Position numbers and translations under genes: made by a program | Origin: Lentisphaerota bacterium | GTDB lineage: Bacteria > Verrucomicrobiota > Lentisphaeria > Victivallales > Victivallaceae | NCBI GenBank assembly: GCA_015061615.1 | Contig: SUWE01000004.1 | Span: 26,244-90,243, forward strand | DNA length: 64,000 bases | Direction of reading: 5' to 3' | Notes under the pieces: generated by a model | Seen by the model: only the letters and a program-made list of their open reading frames with translations | Databases searched by the model: none | What the model was told of the DNA's origin: nothing | Shown here: positions 42,179-51,580 of the stretch, piece after piece | Numbering within the stretch: position 1 is the first letter of the stretch | Layout: each line of letters opens with the position of its first letter

Positions 42179-42733
42179 ATGGCGAAAAAACTCTGGCTGC
42201 TCTTTTTCACCTTTGCCAAAATCGCGGCACTGGTGCTGGGCGGCGGTCTGGCAATGCTGCCGGTAATTGAAGAAACATTCGTCAATAAGAAAAAACTCCT
42301 CTCCAATGAAGAGGTGCTGGATGTGGTGGCGCTCACCCAGACTGTTCCCGGAATAATCGCCGCCAATGCGGCGGTATCCATCGGGATGAAGGTGGCAGGT
42401 TTCGCCGGGGCACTGGCGGCACTGGCGGGAGCGATATTCCCCTCGTTTGTGATAATTTTGACTATCGCCATACTTTTTCCGGGACTTTCTCCGGAAAACC
42501 GCTTCTGGCTCGGTGCCTTTGCCGGTATCCGCGCCGGAGTCACCGGACTTATCATCGCTACGGCATGGAAGATCGGCAAAAACACCATCAAAGGATATTT
42601 TGAAGCTGTCACCGCCGCAATCCTGCTTGCGGCGGCGCTTTACGGGATAAATCCCGGAATAATCATCGTCACCGCGATCGTACTCGGGGTGATATACACT
42701 CAGATCTGTGCAAAAAGGGTGACGGAAAAATGA
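42179..42733 (+). CDS. Chromate transporter family, N-terminal-type half
   Basis: This is a 184-residue membrane protein of the single-domain CHR family, with about five to six hydrophobic segments. FFTFAKIAALVLGGGLAMLP and VVALTQTVPGIIAANAAVSI match the conserved 'GG...mlp' and 'Q..PGp..' motifs. Single-domain members work as pairs with a second CHR protein, here the overlapping next gene, forming an anion transporter for chromate/sulfate or another anion. It is translated with thrC. The true substrate is not established. Confidence 0.88.
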   Translation: MAKKLWLLFFTFAKIAALVLGGGLAMLPVIEETFVNKKKLLSNEEVLDVVALTQTVPGIIAANAAVSIGMKVAGFAGALAALAGAIFPSFVIILTIAILFPGLSPENRFWLGAFAGIRAGVTGLIIATAWKIGKNTIKGYFEAVTAAILLAAALYGINPGIIIVTAIVLGVIYTQICAKRVTEK

Positions 42734-43299
42734 CGGTACTGATGCTTTTTCTCACCTTCTGCAAATTCGGACTGCTCTGTTTCGGCGGCGGATATATGCT
42801 CATTCCGCTGTTGACTGCGGAGTTTGTCGGCGCAGGCAAAGTTCTCACACCGGAACGTTTCGGCAACCTCATATCCATATCCCAGCTCACTCCCGGCCCG
42901 GTGGGAATAAATACGGCGACTTTTGTCGGATACGTCTCCGCGAACTTCCGGGGTTCACTTGCCGCGACACTCGGACTGGTCTTTCCGACACTGGTGCTTG
43001 CCGGGCTGGCAATGAAATTCATCATCAAATACCGCGAACACCCGCTGATGAAAGGTATCCTTTACGGGGCAAGAGTGGGAGCTGCGGCGCTGGTCGTCTA
43101 TGCGGTGATAATCTTTCTGGAACTTTCAGTCGTCAAAGGTTCATGGCAGAGCTTCCGGGGATTGAACGATATATCTTACGGCGGCGTGCTGATAATGGCA
43201 ACCGCATTCATTCTGCTGAAAAAATTCAAATGGCAGACCACATGGGTGATAATCCTTTCCGGAGTTCTCGGCGCGATCATCATCCCCCTTATCGGCTGA
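42730..43299 (+). CDS. Chromate transporter family, C-terminal-type half
   Basis: The 189-residue second CHR protein starts in an ATGA overlap with the first. FCKFGLLCFGGGYMLIPLL and ISISQLTPGPVGINTATFVG give the full GG and Q.TPGP motifs, followed by hydrophobic segments. In long ChrA proteins these two halves are fused; here they are separate. The gene ends 7 bp from the convergent mutS stop, with no clear terminator between. Confidence 0.9.
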   Translation: MTVLMLFLTFCKFGLLCFGGGYMLIPLLTAEFVGAGKVLTPERFGNLISISQLTPGPVGINTATFVGYVSANFRGSLAATLGLVFPTLVLAGLAMKFIIKYREHPLMKGILYGARVGAAALVVYAVIIFLELSVVKGSWQSFRGLNDISYGGVLIMATAFILLKKFKWQTTWVIILSGVLGAIIIPLIG

Positions 43300-43306
43300 C
43301 ACCGGG

Positions 43307-45841
43307 TCACAGCAATTCAAGCTGGATCAGATCAGGATCATCACCCGTATCGGAGTTTTTCCTGCGGTTGCGCACCGCTTTGCGGGGAATTTCCGCTATT
43401 GCACTGCGGTTGTGATCGGTATTTTTTTCCAGAAGTTCCAGAATATCCGCCGCCCGCTCAAGCACCGGGTCGGGAACTCCGGCAAGGCGCGCAACGTGGA
43501 TACCGTAACTGCGGTCGGCAGGACCGGGGATTATCTGGCGCAGAAAGATGATATCGTTCCCGTACTCCTGAACTGCTACATTGAAGTTGTTCACTCCACG
43601 CCGGGTCTTTGCCAATGCGGTAAGCTCGTGATAATGGGTTGCAAACAGCGTGCGGCTGTGCGACTGGTCATGCAGATACTCCGCGATCGACCAGGCAAGG
43701 GAAAGTCCGTCAAAGGTGCTGGTTCCCCTGCCGACTTCATCGAGAATGACCAGACTTTTTTCCGACGCATGGCGGAGGATGTTCGCCGTTTCCACCATTT
43801 CCACCATAAAGGTACTCTGACCGCGTGAAAGATCGTCAGCTGCTCCGATACGGGTGAATATTCTATCGACCATGCCGACCGCCATCCGGCTTGCCGGAAC
43901 AAACGATCCCGCCTGCGCCATGATGACCAGCAGTGCCGTCTGACGGATATAAGTGGATTTACCCGCCATATTCGGTCCGGTGATAAGCATCATGCGCTTT
44001 TCATCGCCGTCAAGAATAGTATCATTGGGAACAAATGCTCCGGAAGGAATCGTATCATCAAGCACCGGGTGTCTACCGCCGATGATCTCCAGACGGTCAT
44101 CGTCGAATATTTCCGGACGGCAGTAGTTGTGCAGACGGGCGGTTTCGGCGAATCCGGATATCGCATCCATTTCGGCAAGCGCTTCGGCACTGCGCTGGAT
44201 ATCAGCGGTGCATGCGGTGGCTTTTGCGCGCAGTTCATCAAATATTTTCTGCTCAAGAGCGCGCGCTTTTTCCTCAGCTCCGAGGATACGGTTTTCCAGC
44301 TCCTTTAGCTCCGGAGTAATAAAACGCTCAGCGTTGACAAGGGTCTGTTTGCGGATGTAATCATCCGGAACCGCCGCCAGATTGGATTTGCTCACTTCGA
44401 TATAATAGCCGAACACGTTGTTGAATTTGACTTTGAGCGACTTTATTCCGGTGCGCTCGATCTCCCGCTGCTGAATGGAACTCAGCCACGATTTGCCGTC
44501 CGCAGCGGCGGAACGCAAGGTATCAAGTTCGGCGGAATACCCCCGGCGGATAACGCCGCCGTCATTGACCGAAGCCGGCAGTTCATCAGCAAGAGCGGCA
44601 ATAATTTCTCCGGTAAGTTCCGAAAAATCGGCGATATTCGCCGAACACTCTGCAAAAAGCCGCGCGTAGAGACTTTCCAGAAGCACTTTCAAAGCCGGGA
44701 GAGTTGCCAGTGAACTGCCGAGATTCTGCAAGTCACGGGGAGTTGCGATACCGACATTGAGCCTGCCGACGATGCGTTCAAGATCTTTCACCACCCGGAG
44801 CGACTCACGGAACTCCGCAAGCGCCATCGGGTCAACGATAAAGTTTTCCACCGCATCCAGCCGCCGGACGATCGCCTCATGATCGCGCAGAGGACGGACA
44901 AGAAAACTGCGCAGTTTGCGCCCGCCCATCGGTGTGACGGATTTATCCAGCACCCCCAGAAGCGAACCTTTGCGGGTATTTTCAAAAAGGGAGCCGGTAA
45001 TTTCCAGATTACGCAGAGTTATCGGATCAAGTTCAAGGGTGTCATCAAGGGTGCGGAAACAGAGAAGGGTGACGTGCCCTGCCTGACTGCGGAGATTTTC
45101 CACCGCATAACGCAACACCGCTCCGGCGGCGGAAACAGCGGCATCTTTGCCCTTCAGACCGAATCCGTCAAGCGTAACGGTTCCGAAGTGGCGGCAGAGA
45201 AAGTCGTATGCACCGCGGAAATCGAAGGAGTAATCCGCCATTTCGCTCCACATGGGTCCCTTATTATCCTCCGGAAACTCTCCGGAAACACGCAATTCAT
45301 CGCGGATGGCGGCACTTGTCAGCGCTTCAGTGACCCCCAGACGGCGCATTTCCGAAGCGAGTTTGGCGGCACTGCCGACTTCGCAGACGGAAAATTCACC
45401 GGTACTGACATCCAGTGCGGCAAGGTAGAAACAACCGTTCTTATCAGCGGTGACCGCACCGAGAAAGTTGTTGCCGTTATCACGCAGAAGGGCATCGTCG
45501 ATCATCGTTCCGGGAGTGATTATCCGGGTGATCTGCCGTTTGACGATTCCTTTAGTGACAAGTTTCGGGTCTTCGACCTGTTCGGCAATGGCAACTTTGA
45601 GTCCGGCGGCGACAAGGCGCGGCAGATAACTGTCAAGCGCATGATAGGGGAAACCGCACATGGGGATACCCTGTCTTTTGGTAAGGGTAAGCTCAAGCGC
45701 GGAACTCACCGTTTCGGCATCTTCAAAAAATTCCTCGTAAAAGTCCCCCAGACGGAAAAGCAGTACCGCATCACCGGGTATCTGCGACTTCGCCTCGCGG
45801 TACTGTATCATCATCGGAGTAAGTTTTTCTTCGCCGCTCAT
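43307..45841 (-). CDS. mutS: DNA mismatch repair protein
   Basis: I take the start at ATG 45841, one base after the folB stop with GAGG upstream, giving 844 residues that begin MSGEEKLTPMMIQYREAKSQ, aligned with other MutS. Frames from 45853 or 45871 overlap folB. The mismatch-contacting FYE is in LGDFYEEFFEDA. The connector, lever and clamp domains follow, and then the ATPase with GPNMAGKSTYIRQ (Walker A, about 620) and LDEVGRGTSTFDGLSLAWS (Walker B). FATHYHELTAL is present and the C-terminus is complete. The protein recognises mispairs and recruits MutL. It is the last gene of its minus-strand operon. Confidence 0.96.
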   Translation of the reverse strand: MSGEEKLTPMMIQYREAKSQIPGDAVLLFRLGDFYEEFFEDAETVSSALELTLTKRQGIPMCGFPYHALDSYLPRLVAAGLKVAIAEQVEDPKLVTKGIVKRQITRIITPGTMIDDALLRDNGNNFLGAVTADKNGCFYLAALDVSTGEFSVCEVGSAAKLASEMRRLGVTEALTSAAIRDELRVSGEFPEDNKGPMWSEMADYSFDFRGAYDFLCRHFGTVTLDGFGLKGKDAAVSAAGAVLRYAVENLRSQAGHVTLLCFRTLDDTLELDPITLRNLEITGSLFENTRKGSLLGVLDKSVTPMGGRKLRSFLVRPLRDHEAIVRRLDAVENFIVDPMALAEFRESLRVVKDLERIVGRLNVGIATPRDLQNLGSSLATLPALKVLLESLYARLFAECSANIADFSELTGEIIAALADELPASVNDGGVIRRGYSAELDTLRSAAADGKSWLSSIQQREIERTGIKSLKVKFNNVFGYYIEVSKSNLAAVPDDYIRKQTLVNAERFITPELKELENRILGAEEKARALEQKIFDELRAKATACTADIQRSAEALAEMDAISGFAETARLHNYCRPEIFDDDRLEIIGGRHPVLDDTIPSGAFVPNDTILDGDEKRMMLITGPNMAGKSTYIRQTALLVIMAQAGSFVPASRMAVGMVDRIFTRIGAADDLSRGQSTFMVEMVETANILRHASEKSLVILDEVGRGTSTFDGLSLAWSIAEYLHDQSHSRTLFATHYHELTALAKTRRGVNNFNVAVQEYGNDIIFLRQIIPGPADRSYGIHVARLAGVPDPVLERAADILELLEKNTDHNRSAIAEIPRKAVRNRRKNSDTGDDPDLIQLELL

Positions 45842-45842
45842 C

Positions 45843-46202
45843 TCATCCCTCATTCCGGAAAAATTCTTCACTGTAACTTATCAGCGCCCCGAATGCCGAT
45901 GCTCCGGGTTTGGCAATGGTGATCTTCACTCTGGAAACGGCATCATATTCAAAAATACCGTGTGCGATCTCAGCAGTCAGTGCCTCAAGCAGAAAAAATG
46001 AACTTTTTTCCACACATTGCACCACAAATTTTTCCACGGCGGAGTAATCCACCGAAGCAAAAAGGTCATCATTTGCCGCCGCAGCTGCCGCATCGTAATC
46101 AAACTCCACCGTCAGGATCAACTGCTGACGGCGTGTCCATTCAGCCGGCAGTGTGCCGATCACGGCATTTACATGAAGGTCGCTGATAGTTATTGTCGCC
46201 AT
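45843..46202 (-). CDS. folB: Dihydroneopterin aldolase
   Basis: The 119-residue protein matches FolB: it has ITISDLHVNAVIGTLPAEWTR, the strand ILTVEFDYD, a VDYSAVEKFV block and EALTAEIAHGIFEYDAVSRV, near the catalytic Lys/Tyr positions. It ends with KITIAKPGASAF. It converts dihydroneopterin to 6-hydroxymethyl-dihydropterin in folate synthesis and probably forms an octamer. The start overlaps the maf stop by 1 bp (TAATG). No other folate gene is in the window. Confidence 0.88.
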   Translation of the reverse strand: MATITISDLHVNAVIGTLPAEWTRRQQLILTVEFDYDAAAAAANDDLFASVDYSAVEKFVVQCVEKSSFFLLEALTAEIAHGIFEYDAVSRVKITIAKPGASAFGALISYSEEFFRNEG

Positions 46203-46777
46203 TATATTATATCACACTTTTTCAAAATCTGTTGCAGTTTTTCAACGGGCAGACCGATGATATTTTCCAATTCACCGGTAAAACTTTCCACGATCATATC
46301 CCCGTACTCCTGAATAGCATAAGCGCCCGCCTTATCCAGAACCTCAACTTTGGCAAGGTACTCTGAAATTATTGCCGGAGTCAGGGGCTTGAAGGTCACC
46401 ACACTCTTTTCACTCCAGGCAAAAACCTCATTTTTCTCCCGGTTGACAAGCGCCATACCGGAAACGACTTCGTGGCTTTTTCCGGAAAAGCTCTCAAGCA
46501 TTCTGAACGCATCACTCAAATCCTGCGGCTTGCCGATCGCCCTGCCTTCAAAAATTATCATCGTATCGGCACCGAGTACCCATGAATTTTTTTCACTGCC
46601 GGCAACGGCACCGGCTTTGAGCAAAGCGTTCTGTTCCGGCAGTTTTTCCAGCGGGTCAAAGGAGTCAAGTTCCTCAACACCGGCTGTTTTTACTGCAAAC
46701 TCCACGCCGCACTTTGTCAGGATTTCCCGGCGGCGCGGAGATTTTGAAGCAAGAATCAGCGCACAGGACAATTTCAT
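46202..46777 (-). CDS. maf: Maf/YhdE nucleotide pyrophosphatase
   Basis: The 191-residue protein has the Maf signature ALILASKSPRRREILTKCGVEF at the N-terminus and VLGADTMIIFEGRAIGKP in the centre, then SGMALVN and AGAYAIQEYGDMIVESFTG. Maf proteins hydrolyse non-canonical or canonical NTPs (dTTP/UTP for YhdE types), and some inhibit septation. The start overlaps the preceding gene by 4 bp (ATGA). Confidence 0.93.
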   Translation of the reverse strand: MKLSCALILASKSPRRREILTKCGVEFAVKTAGVEELDSFDPLEKLPEQNALLKAGAVAGSEKNSWVLGADTMIIFEGRAIGKPQDLSDAFRMLESFSGKSHEVVSGMALVNREKNEVFAWSEKSVVTFKPLTPAIISEYLAKVEVLDKAGAYAIQEYGDMIVESFTGELENIIGLPVEKLQQILKKCDII

Positions 46778-47349
46778 TCACCTGTTTTTTCCGCCGGAGT
46801 CAGAGGAGCAAAGGAGTTTGTCACACCTTTGACCGCCTCATCATCTTTGGAGTCAAAATCTTCAAACTCCTCATCTTCGCCGCAGTTTTTACATGAGACG
46901 ATGACAAGTTTAATGTCGCGGATATTTTCCACACCGAAGACCTCTTTCATCTGCTGACGGAGTATGACGGTAAGTTTTTCCATCAGCGCCGGAGTGGTCT
47001 TGCCGGAAGCATCCATGACCGCACGCAGGACAAAATCAAGCTGCTTACCGCGCTCATAAATGCGGATTTTGGAAATTTCCAGAGATTCAAGCGCTTTTGC
47101 CGCGGATTTTATCACATTGGTAACAGCAGAAGAATTGACTTCTACCGTTCCGAAATCGCTTTTGACTTTGATGCTTGAAACAGCTTTGCGGCGGAAAAAT
47201 ATCAGCAGAAAAAGCTGAACGGCAAGCAGTATCAGCGCGGCGGCAGCCGCACCGACGATCAATCCTCTGGCGAACTCGTTGCCGCAAATATCCGCAACGA
47301 AGGTATCACGGGAAAACCACTCCAAAAATCTGTTGATTACCTCTTTCAT
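46774..47349 (-). CDS. Asp23/AmaP-like membrane protein
   Basis: The 191-residue protein has one transmembrane helix (about 28-50, LIVGAAAAALILLAVQLFLL). It is followed by a cytoplasmic domain, SIKVKSDFGTVEVNSSAVTNVIKSAAKALE, and RIYERGKQLDFVLRAVMDASG. This resembles the Asp23/AmaP (DUF322/alkaline shock) beta-alpha fold. The acidic tail contains CKNCGEDEEFEDFDSKDDEA. Its function may concern envelope organisation, but this is a family-based guess. It sits 13 bp after lepA within the operon. Confidence 0.6.
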   Translation of the reverse strand: MKEVINRFLEWFSRDTFVADICGNEFARGLIVGAAAAALILLAVQLFLLIFFRRKAVSSIKVKSDFGTVEVNSSAVTNVIKSAAKALESLEISKIRIYERGKQLDFVLRAVMDASGKTTPALMEKLTVILRQQMKEVFGVENIRDIKLVIVSCKNCGEDEEFEDFDSKDDEAVKGVTNSFAPLTPAEKTGE

Positions 47350-47362
47350 TTCACTCTCCTTA

Positions 47363-49174
47363 TTACTGATTGAACTCTTGAGCTTTCAAAACCGCAACGA
47401 ATGCTTCCTGCGGAATATTGACCTGACCGATAAGTTTCATGCGCTTTTTACCCTCTTTCTGCTTTTCAAGCAGTTTGCGTTTACGGGTGATATCGCCGCC
47501 GTAACACTTGGCAAGCACGTTTTTGCGCAGCTGACGGATTGTTTCACGGGCAATGACCTTGCCGCCGATCGCAGCCTGAATGGCGATCTGGAACATCTGC
47601 GGCGGGATCGCATCACGCAGACGTTCAGCAACCTGTCTGCCGCGCTCGTAAGCCATATCCGTATGAACGATACTGCTGAAGGCATCGACCGTTTCACCGT
47701 TGACCATGATATCAAGTTTGACCATTTTTCCGGCACGGTATCCGGCAGGTTCATAATCCATGCTGCCGTAACCGCGGGTTATGGATTTGAGTTTATCGTG
47801 GAAGTCGATAAGAATTTCATGCATCGGCATTTCCGCAGTAATAATAACGTGATTGGCATCGACACTTGCCGTATCGGTACACAAACCGCGCTTGCTCATC
47901 ACCAGATTCATCACATCGCCGATATACTCCGTCGGTATCATCAAATGGCAGTTGATGACCGGTTCTTCAATTCTTTCGATTCCGGAGGGGTCGGGCAGAT
48001 GGACGGGGTTGTCGATTTCCAGCATTTCGCCGGATTTCATGTAAACATGATAGATAACAGATGGATATGTTGCAAGGATATCCATGTTGTATTCACGTCT
48101 CAACCGCTCCTGGATAACTTCCATGTGGAGCAGACCGAGAAATCCGCAGCGGAAACCGAATCCCAGTGCGGCGGAACTTTCCGCCTGATAGAAGAATGCC
48201 GCATCGTTGAGCTGAAGTTTCGCCATACTCGCTTTGAGCTGATCATAATCCGCCGTGTCGATGGGATAGATCCCGCTGAAGACCATCGGACGCACTTCGC
48301 GGAAACCGGGCAGCGGCTCCCGGCTCGGATTCTGCACGTCGGTGATGGTATCGCCGATCTGGGTATCGGCAGGGGATTTCAAGTTGGGGATGAAGTAACC
48401 GACACTGCCCGGTCCGAGTTCCGGGTCCGGACGCATATCCGGACTGAAGTGACCGACCTCTTTAAGTTCACTTTCAATACCGTTGGAAAAGAGTTTGATA
48501 CGGGTTCCGCGTTTGAATACTCCCCGCTGCACGCGCACAAAATTCACCACTCCGCGGAATGTATCGTAACGGGAGTCGAATATCAGTGCCGCACTGCCCG
48601 CTTCATCACTCACTGTCGGCGGCGGGATACGCTCAATGACCGCGCGGAGCAGTTCGGCAACACCTTCACCGGTTTTGCCGGAAACCATAAGCGCCTCCTC
48701 ACGGGGAAGTGCCAGGATCTCTTCCATCTGCTCATAACACAGCGGCAGATTCGCCGCCGGCAGGTCGATCTTGTTTATGACCGGAATGACCCGCAGATTC
48801 TGACGGAACGCAAGGTTGACATTGGCGACCGTCTGCGCCTGAACCCCCTGCGTGGCGTCGATAAGCAGTATTGCACCTTCGCAGGCACTCAGACTGCGGC
48901 TGACTTCGTAAGTGAAGTCGACGTGTCCCGGAGTGTCGATGAGATTGAGTTCATAAACGGTATCGCCGTCAGGAGCGTACATCATACGCACCGGATGGGA
49001 TTTGATGGTGATACCGCGTTCACGTTCCAGATCCATACCGTCGAGCAGCTGTTCCTGAAGGTCACGTTTTTCCACCGTGCCGGTGATTTCAAGCATACGG
49101 TCGGCAAGGGTGGATTTGCCGTGGTCGATATGGGCGATGATGCAAAAGTTGCGGATATTTTTCAATTCTGCCAT
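47363..49174 (-). CDS. lepA: Elongation factor 4 (back-translocase)
   Basis: The 603-residue GTPase is a complete LepA. G1 is AHIDHGKSTLADRML (14-28), G2/G3 include ERERGITIK and DTPGHVDFTYEVSRSLSACE, and G4 is INKIDLPAAN. The specific C-terminal domain includes KRMKLIGQVNIPQEAFVAVL. It acts on the ribosome to relieve stalled or mistranslocated complexes. Typical LepA lengths are 595-605. It is translated 4 bp after the dipeptidase gene. Confidence 0.97.
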   Translation of the reverse strand: MAELKNIRNFCIIAHIDHGKSTLADRMLEITGTVEKRDLQEQLLDGMDLERERGITIKSHPVRMMYAPDGDTVYELNLIDTPGHVDFTYEVSRSLSACEGAILLIDATQGVQAQTVANVNLAFRQNLRVIPVINKIDLPAANLPLCYEQMEEILALPREEALMVSGKTGEGVAELLRAVIERIPPPTVSDEAGSAALIFDSRYDTFRGVVNFVRVQRGVFKRGTRIKLFSNGIESELKEVGHFSPDMRPDPELGPGSVGYFIPNLKSPADTQIGDTITDVQNPSREPLPGFREVRPMVFSGIYPIDTADYDQLKASMAKLQLNDAAFFYQAESSAALGFGFRCGFLGLLHMEVIQERLRREYNMDILATYPSVIYHVYMKSGEMLEIDNPVHLPDPSGIERIEEPVINCHLMIPTEYIGDVMNLVMSKRGLCTDTASVDANHVIITAEMPMHEILIDFHDKLKSITRGYGSMDYEPAGYRAGKMVKLDIMVNGETVDAFSSIVHTDMAYERGRQVAERLRDAIPPQMFQIAIQAAIGGKVIARETIRQLRKNVLAKCYGGDITRKRKLLEKQKEGKKRMKLIGQVNIPQEAFVAVLKAQEFNQ

Positions 49175-49178
49175 AAAA

Positions 49179-50381
49179 TTATTTTTCCAAAGTTTCAGTT
49201 ATTACGCGCAATACGTTGCCGCCGATGATTTTGCGGATCTCTTCATCAGAAAATCCCCGCTGCACGAGTCCGACGGTGTAAAGCGGCCAATTCATCCAGT
49301 TGACCGAATCATACTGTGCTTCGGTCATAAGTTCATACCCGGCACCCGGCGGGGTCCAGAACTGCTCAAGTATCGGACGGTAAGCGGGGAAATCGCAGCC
49401 GATATCCACCGGGGCAAGTCCGAATCCGTTATCCGTACCGATGGCGACATGATCGACACCGAATTTGCGGGCGATATACTCAATATGGTCGAGCATTGCA
49501 TTCAAATCCATACTGCGCTGCAAAAACGGCGGGTGACCGCAGACACCGACAAAACCGCCGGAGTTTTTCACCGCTTCGATAACCTCATCACTTTTTGCCC
49601 GGTAGTGGGTGGATAAAGCACCGGCGGCACTGTGACTGACCACGAGCGGTTTGCGGGAGATCTTCGCGGCATCGTAAGTTGTTTTCTGACCGCTGTGAGC
49701 GGCATCGGGAATGACTCCGACACGGTTCATTTCCCAAATCACCTCTTTACCGAAGTCGCTCAGACCGGCATCGGCGGCTTCGGCACAGCCGTCACCGATA
49801 AGATTGCGGCGGTTGTAAGTAAGGTGCATCATACGCACGCCAAGCCGGAAAAACATTCCGATAAGCTGGAGCGCTTCAGGAACGGAAACTATCCTGTCCG
49901 GCAGAGGCACACCGTTGGTGGTCATGTACATGGCACGGTGTCCGCGCTCTTTGATCCCCGGTAACTGGTGCGGATAAACGGCACGCTCATAGACCCCGGT
50001 CAGACGGTCGGAACACTCGGTGTAACAGCTCAGACGCAGGAGCATTTCAACGGCATCGTTGCCTTCCATGCCGCTGTTCTGAAAGTTGCAGTCCACCCCG
50101 GAAAACTCCCACGCCTCTTTGAGCAGCTGACGCATGGCGGGATCGTCGAAACTTTCACTCATGCGGAACGCTTCATAGGCGCGGAAAAATTCAAAACGCG
50201 AAGCTCCGGCTTTGACAAGTTCCCCCAGATGCGGAGCTTTTCCGCCGCCGGTCGGAGAAAATCCGTAAGCATCGAACACATAACTTGACGCGTGAAGCTC
50301 CAAACCGTGACGTAACGTTTTTTCATCCGGCTGCAACACAGCAAGACCGGCATTTCTTATTTCTTCCCAGCGCGGATACAT
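49179..50381 (-). CDS. Membrane-dipeptidase-like (M19) metallopeptidase
   Basis: The 400-residue protein resembles renal-type dipeptidases (peptidase M19): GMEGNDAVEML holds the bridging Glu, MMHLTYNRRNLIGDGCAE and VIPDAAHSGQKTTYD are histidine-containing metal blocks, and RKPLVVSHSAAGAL and VDHVAIGTDNGFG occur in the usual order. However, the standard N-terminal D.H.D motif is replaced by YVFDAYGFSPTGGG, so one metal position may differ. It likely cleaves D- or L-dipeptides. It opens the operon ending in mutS and has its own promoter. Confidence 0.83.
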   Translation of the reverse strand: MYPRWEEIRNAGLAVLQPDEKTLRHGLELHASSYVFDAYGFSPTGGGKAPHLGELVKAGASRFEFFRAYEAFRMSESFDDPAMRQLLKEAWEFSGVDCNFQNSGMEGNDAVEMLLRLSCYTECSDRLTGVYERAVYPHQLPGIKERGHRAMYMTTNGVPLPDRIVSVPEALQLIGMFFRLGVRMMHLTYNRRNLIGDGCAEAADAGLSDFGKEVIWEMNRVGVIPDAAHSGQKTTYDAAKISRKPLVVSHSAAGALSTHYRAKSDEVIEAVKNSGGFVGVCGHPPFLQRSMDLNAMLDHIEYIARKFGVDHVAIGTDNGFGLAPVDIGCDFPAYRPILEQFWTPPGAGYELMTEAQYDSVNWMNWPLYTVGLVQRGFSDEEIRKIIGGNVLRVITETLEK

Positions 50382-50437
50382 TTTCTTTTTCTTTCCAAAT
50401 CAAAACAGTTTTCTTCCGGGGGACGACTCCCTCTTAT

Positions 50438-50466
50438 AATATAACCCGTTTTCTCTATAACTGCAA
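50438..50466 (-). promoter_or_regulatory. Promoter of the dipeptidase-lepA-mutS operon
   Basis: On the minus strand TTGCAG (plus 50461-50466), 17 bp, TATATT (plus 50438-50443), 56 bp before the dipeptidase start codon. A typical sigma-70 pair, lying just beyond the HIT gene stop. Confidence 0.7.
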
Positions 50467-50468
50467 CT

Positions 50469-50897
50469 TCAGGAGTCCAATTTACTGCTGAGTTTTGCAG
50501 AAATTTCCGCGGCGATCTCCGCCATCTTTCCTTCGGGGTATTTCAGCTGGCGCCAATTCCAGCGGAATCCGTCTTCCGCCCCGCGCGGAATGACATGCAA
50601 ATGGGCGTGCATCACCACCTGACCGGCAGCGGTGCCGTCGGCAAGATGCAGATTGTACGCATCAAATTCATCCAGTCTTTTAAGCAGGATACCGATGCGG
50701 CTTGCCACATGGAACATTCTTCCGGCGACCGCCTCAGGGATCGTGGCGGCTGACTGGTGATGCTCCTTGGGAATAACCAGCGTATGGCCGAAATTGATGG
50801 GGGAAATATCCAGAAATGCGTAGATCATATCATCTTCATAGATCTTGGCACCCGGGATCTCACCCGCAATGATTTTGCAGAAAATACAGTCACTCAT
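50469..50897 (-). CDS. HIT-family nucleotide-binding hydrolase
   Basis: The 142-residue protein has CIFCKIIAGEIPGAKIYED (zinc-type Cys pair plus entry strand), LVIPKEHHQSA and the catalytic triad VVMHAHLHVIPR (H-x-H-x-H, about 107-114). HinT-like enzymes hydrolyse nucleoside phosphoramidates or adenylates. It ends an operon with the potassium uptake genes, 3 bp after ktrA. Confidence 0.93.
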   Translation of the reverse strand: MSDCIFCKIIAGEIPGAKIYEDDMIYAFLDISPINFGHTLVIPKEHHQSAATIPEAVAGRMFHVASRIGILLKRLDEFDAYNLHLADGTAAGQVVMHAHLHVIPRGAEDGFRWNWRQLKYPEGKMAEIAAEISAKLSSKLDS

Positions 50898-50900
50898 GAT

Positions 50901-51554
50901 TCACCTCTGAAAAAGTTCTATTATTGATTTCTGATCGCCGAAAACGGTCAGCTGATCTCCGGCTTTGAGCATCGTATCCGGTCCTATGGAACAGACATTC
51001 AAGCCGTCCGGAGTGTATTTGAGCAATATCGTGATATTGTATCTGCCCCGCAGATCAAGCTCTTTAAGCGGGATATTTTCGATTGCCGGCGGCACGACCA
51101 CATCGGCAATGGCGGAACCTTTGAACTCAAAAATGTCGGTAATGTTCGCCATGGAAAGTTTTCTTGCCAGACGCGAAGCGACGTCAAGTTCCGGCTGGAT
51201 GACCTCATCCGCGCCCAGCCGGTACAGTATCTTTTCCTGAATGGCACTTTTGGATTTGATGATGACCTTTTTGGCGCCGCACTGTTTGAGCAGTGTCAGA
51301 GTAAGCACCTGACTTTCAAAGTAATTGCTCATGCCGAGAATGACCGCATCAAATTTGTCAACATTCAGCTCGCGGATGACCTCCTCATTAGTCGAGTCGG
51401 CAATGACCGCATCGGAAACCTTGTCTTTCAATTCATCAATGCGTGCAGCATTCCGGTCACAGATAAGCACGGTACTGCCGCTTTGAGCGAGGGAAACGGC
51501 AAGTTTTGTTCCGAATGCCCCCATCCCGAAGACTGCATAACTGTTTTTTGCCAT
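50901..51554 (-). CDS. ktrA: Potassium uptake regulatory subunit (KtrA/TrkA, RCK domains)
   Basis: The 217-residue cytoplasmic protein is a single RCK_N/RCK_C unit. AVFGMGAFGTKLAVSLAQSG is the Rossmann NAD/ATP-binding motif, VIADSTNEEVIRELNVDKFD follows, and the C-terminal domain has PDTMLKAGDQLTVFGDQKSI. It gates the membrane channel subunit ktrB in response to nucleotide. Standard KtrA length is ~220 residues. Pair spacing to ktrB is 26 bp. Confidence 0.92.
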   Translation of the reverse strand: MAKNSYAVFGMGAFGTKLAVSLAQSGSTVLICDRNAARIDELKDKVSDAVIADSTNEEVIRELNVDKFDAVILGMSNYFESQVLTLTLLKQCGAKKVIIKSKSAIQEKILYRLGADEVIQPELDVASRLARKLSMANITDIFEFKGSAIADVVVPPAIENIPLKELDLRGRYNITILLKYTPDGLNVCSIGPDTMLKAGDQLTVFGDQKSIIELFQR

Positions 51555-51580
51555 AATATATATTTCCTTATCGTAAGGTT

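Noticed and set aside
44879..45922. 347-codon plus-strand open frame
   Set aside because: Antisense to mutS; no family features or start signal.
47279..49228. 649-codon plus-strand open frame
   Set aside because: Antisense to lepA, whose motifs are complete. The long frame comes from base composition of the lepA codons.
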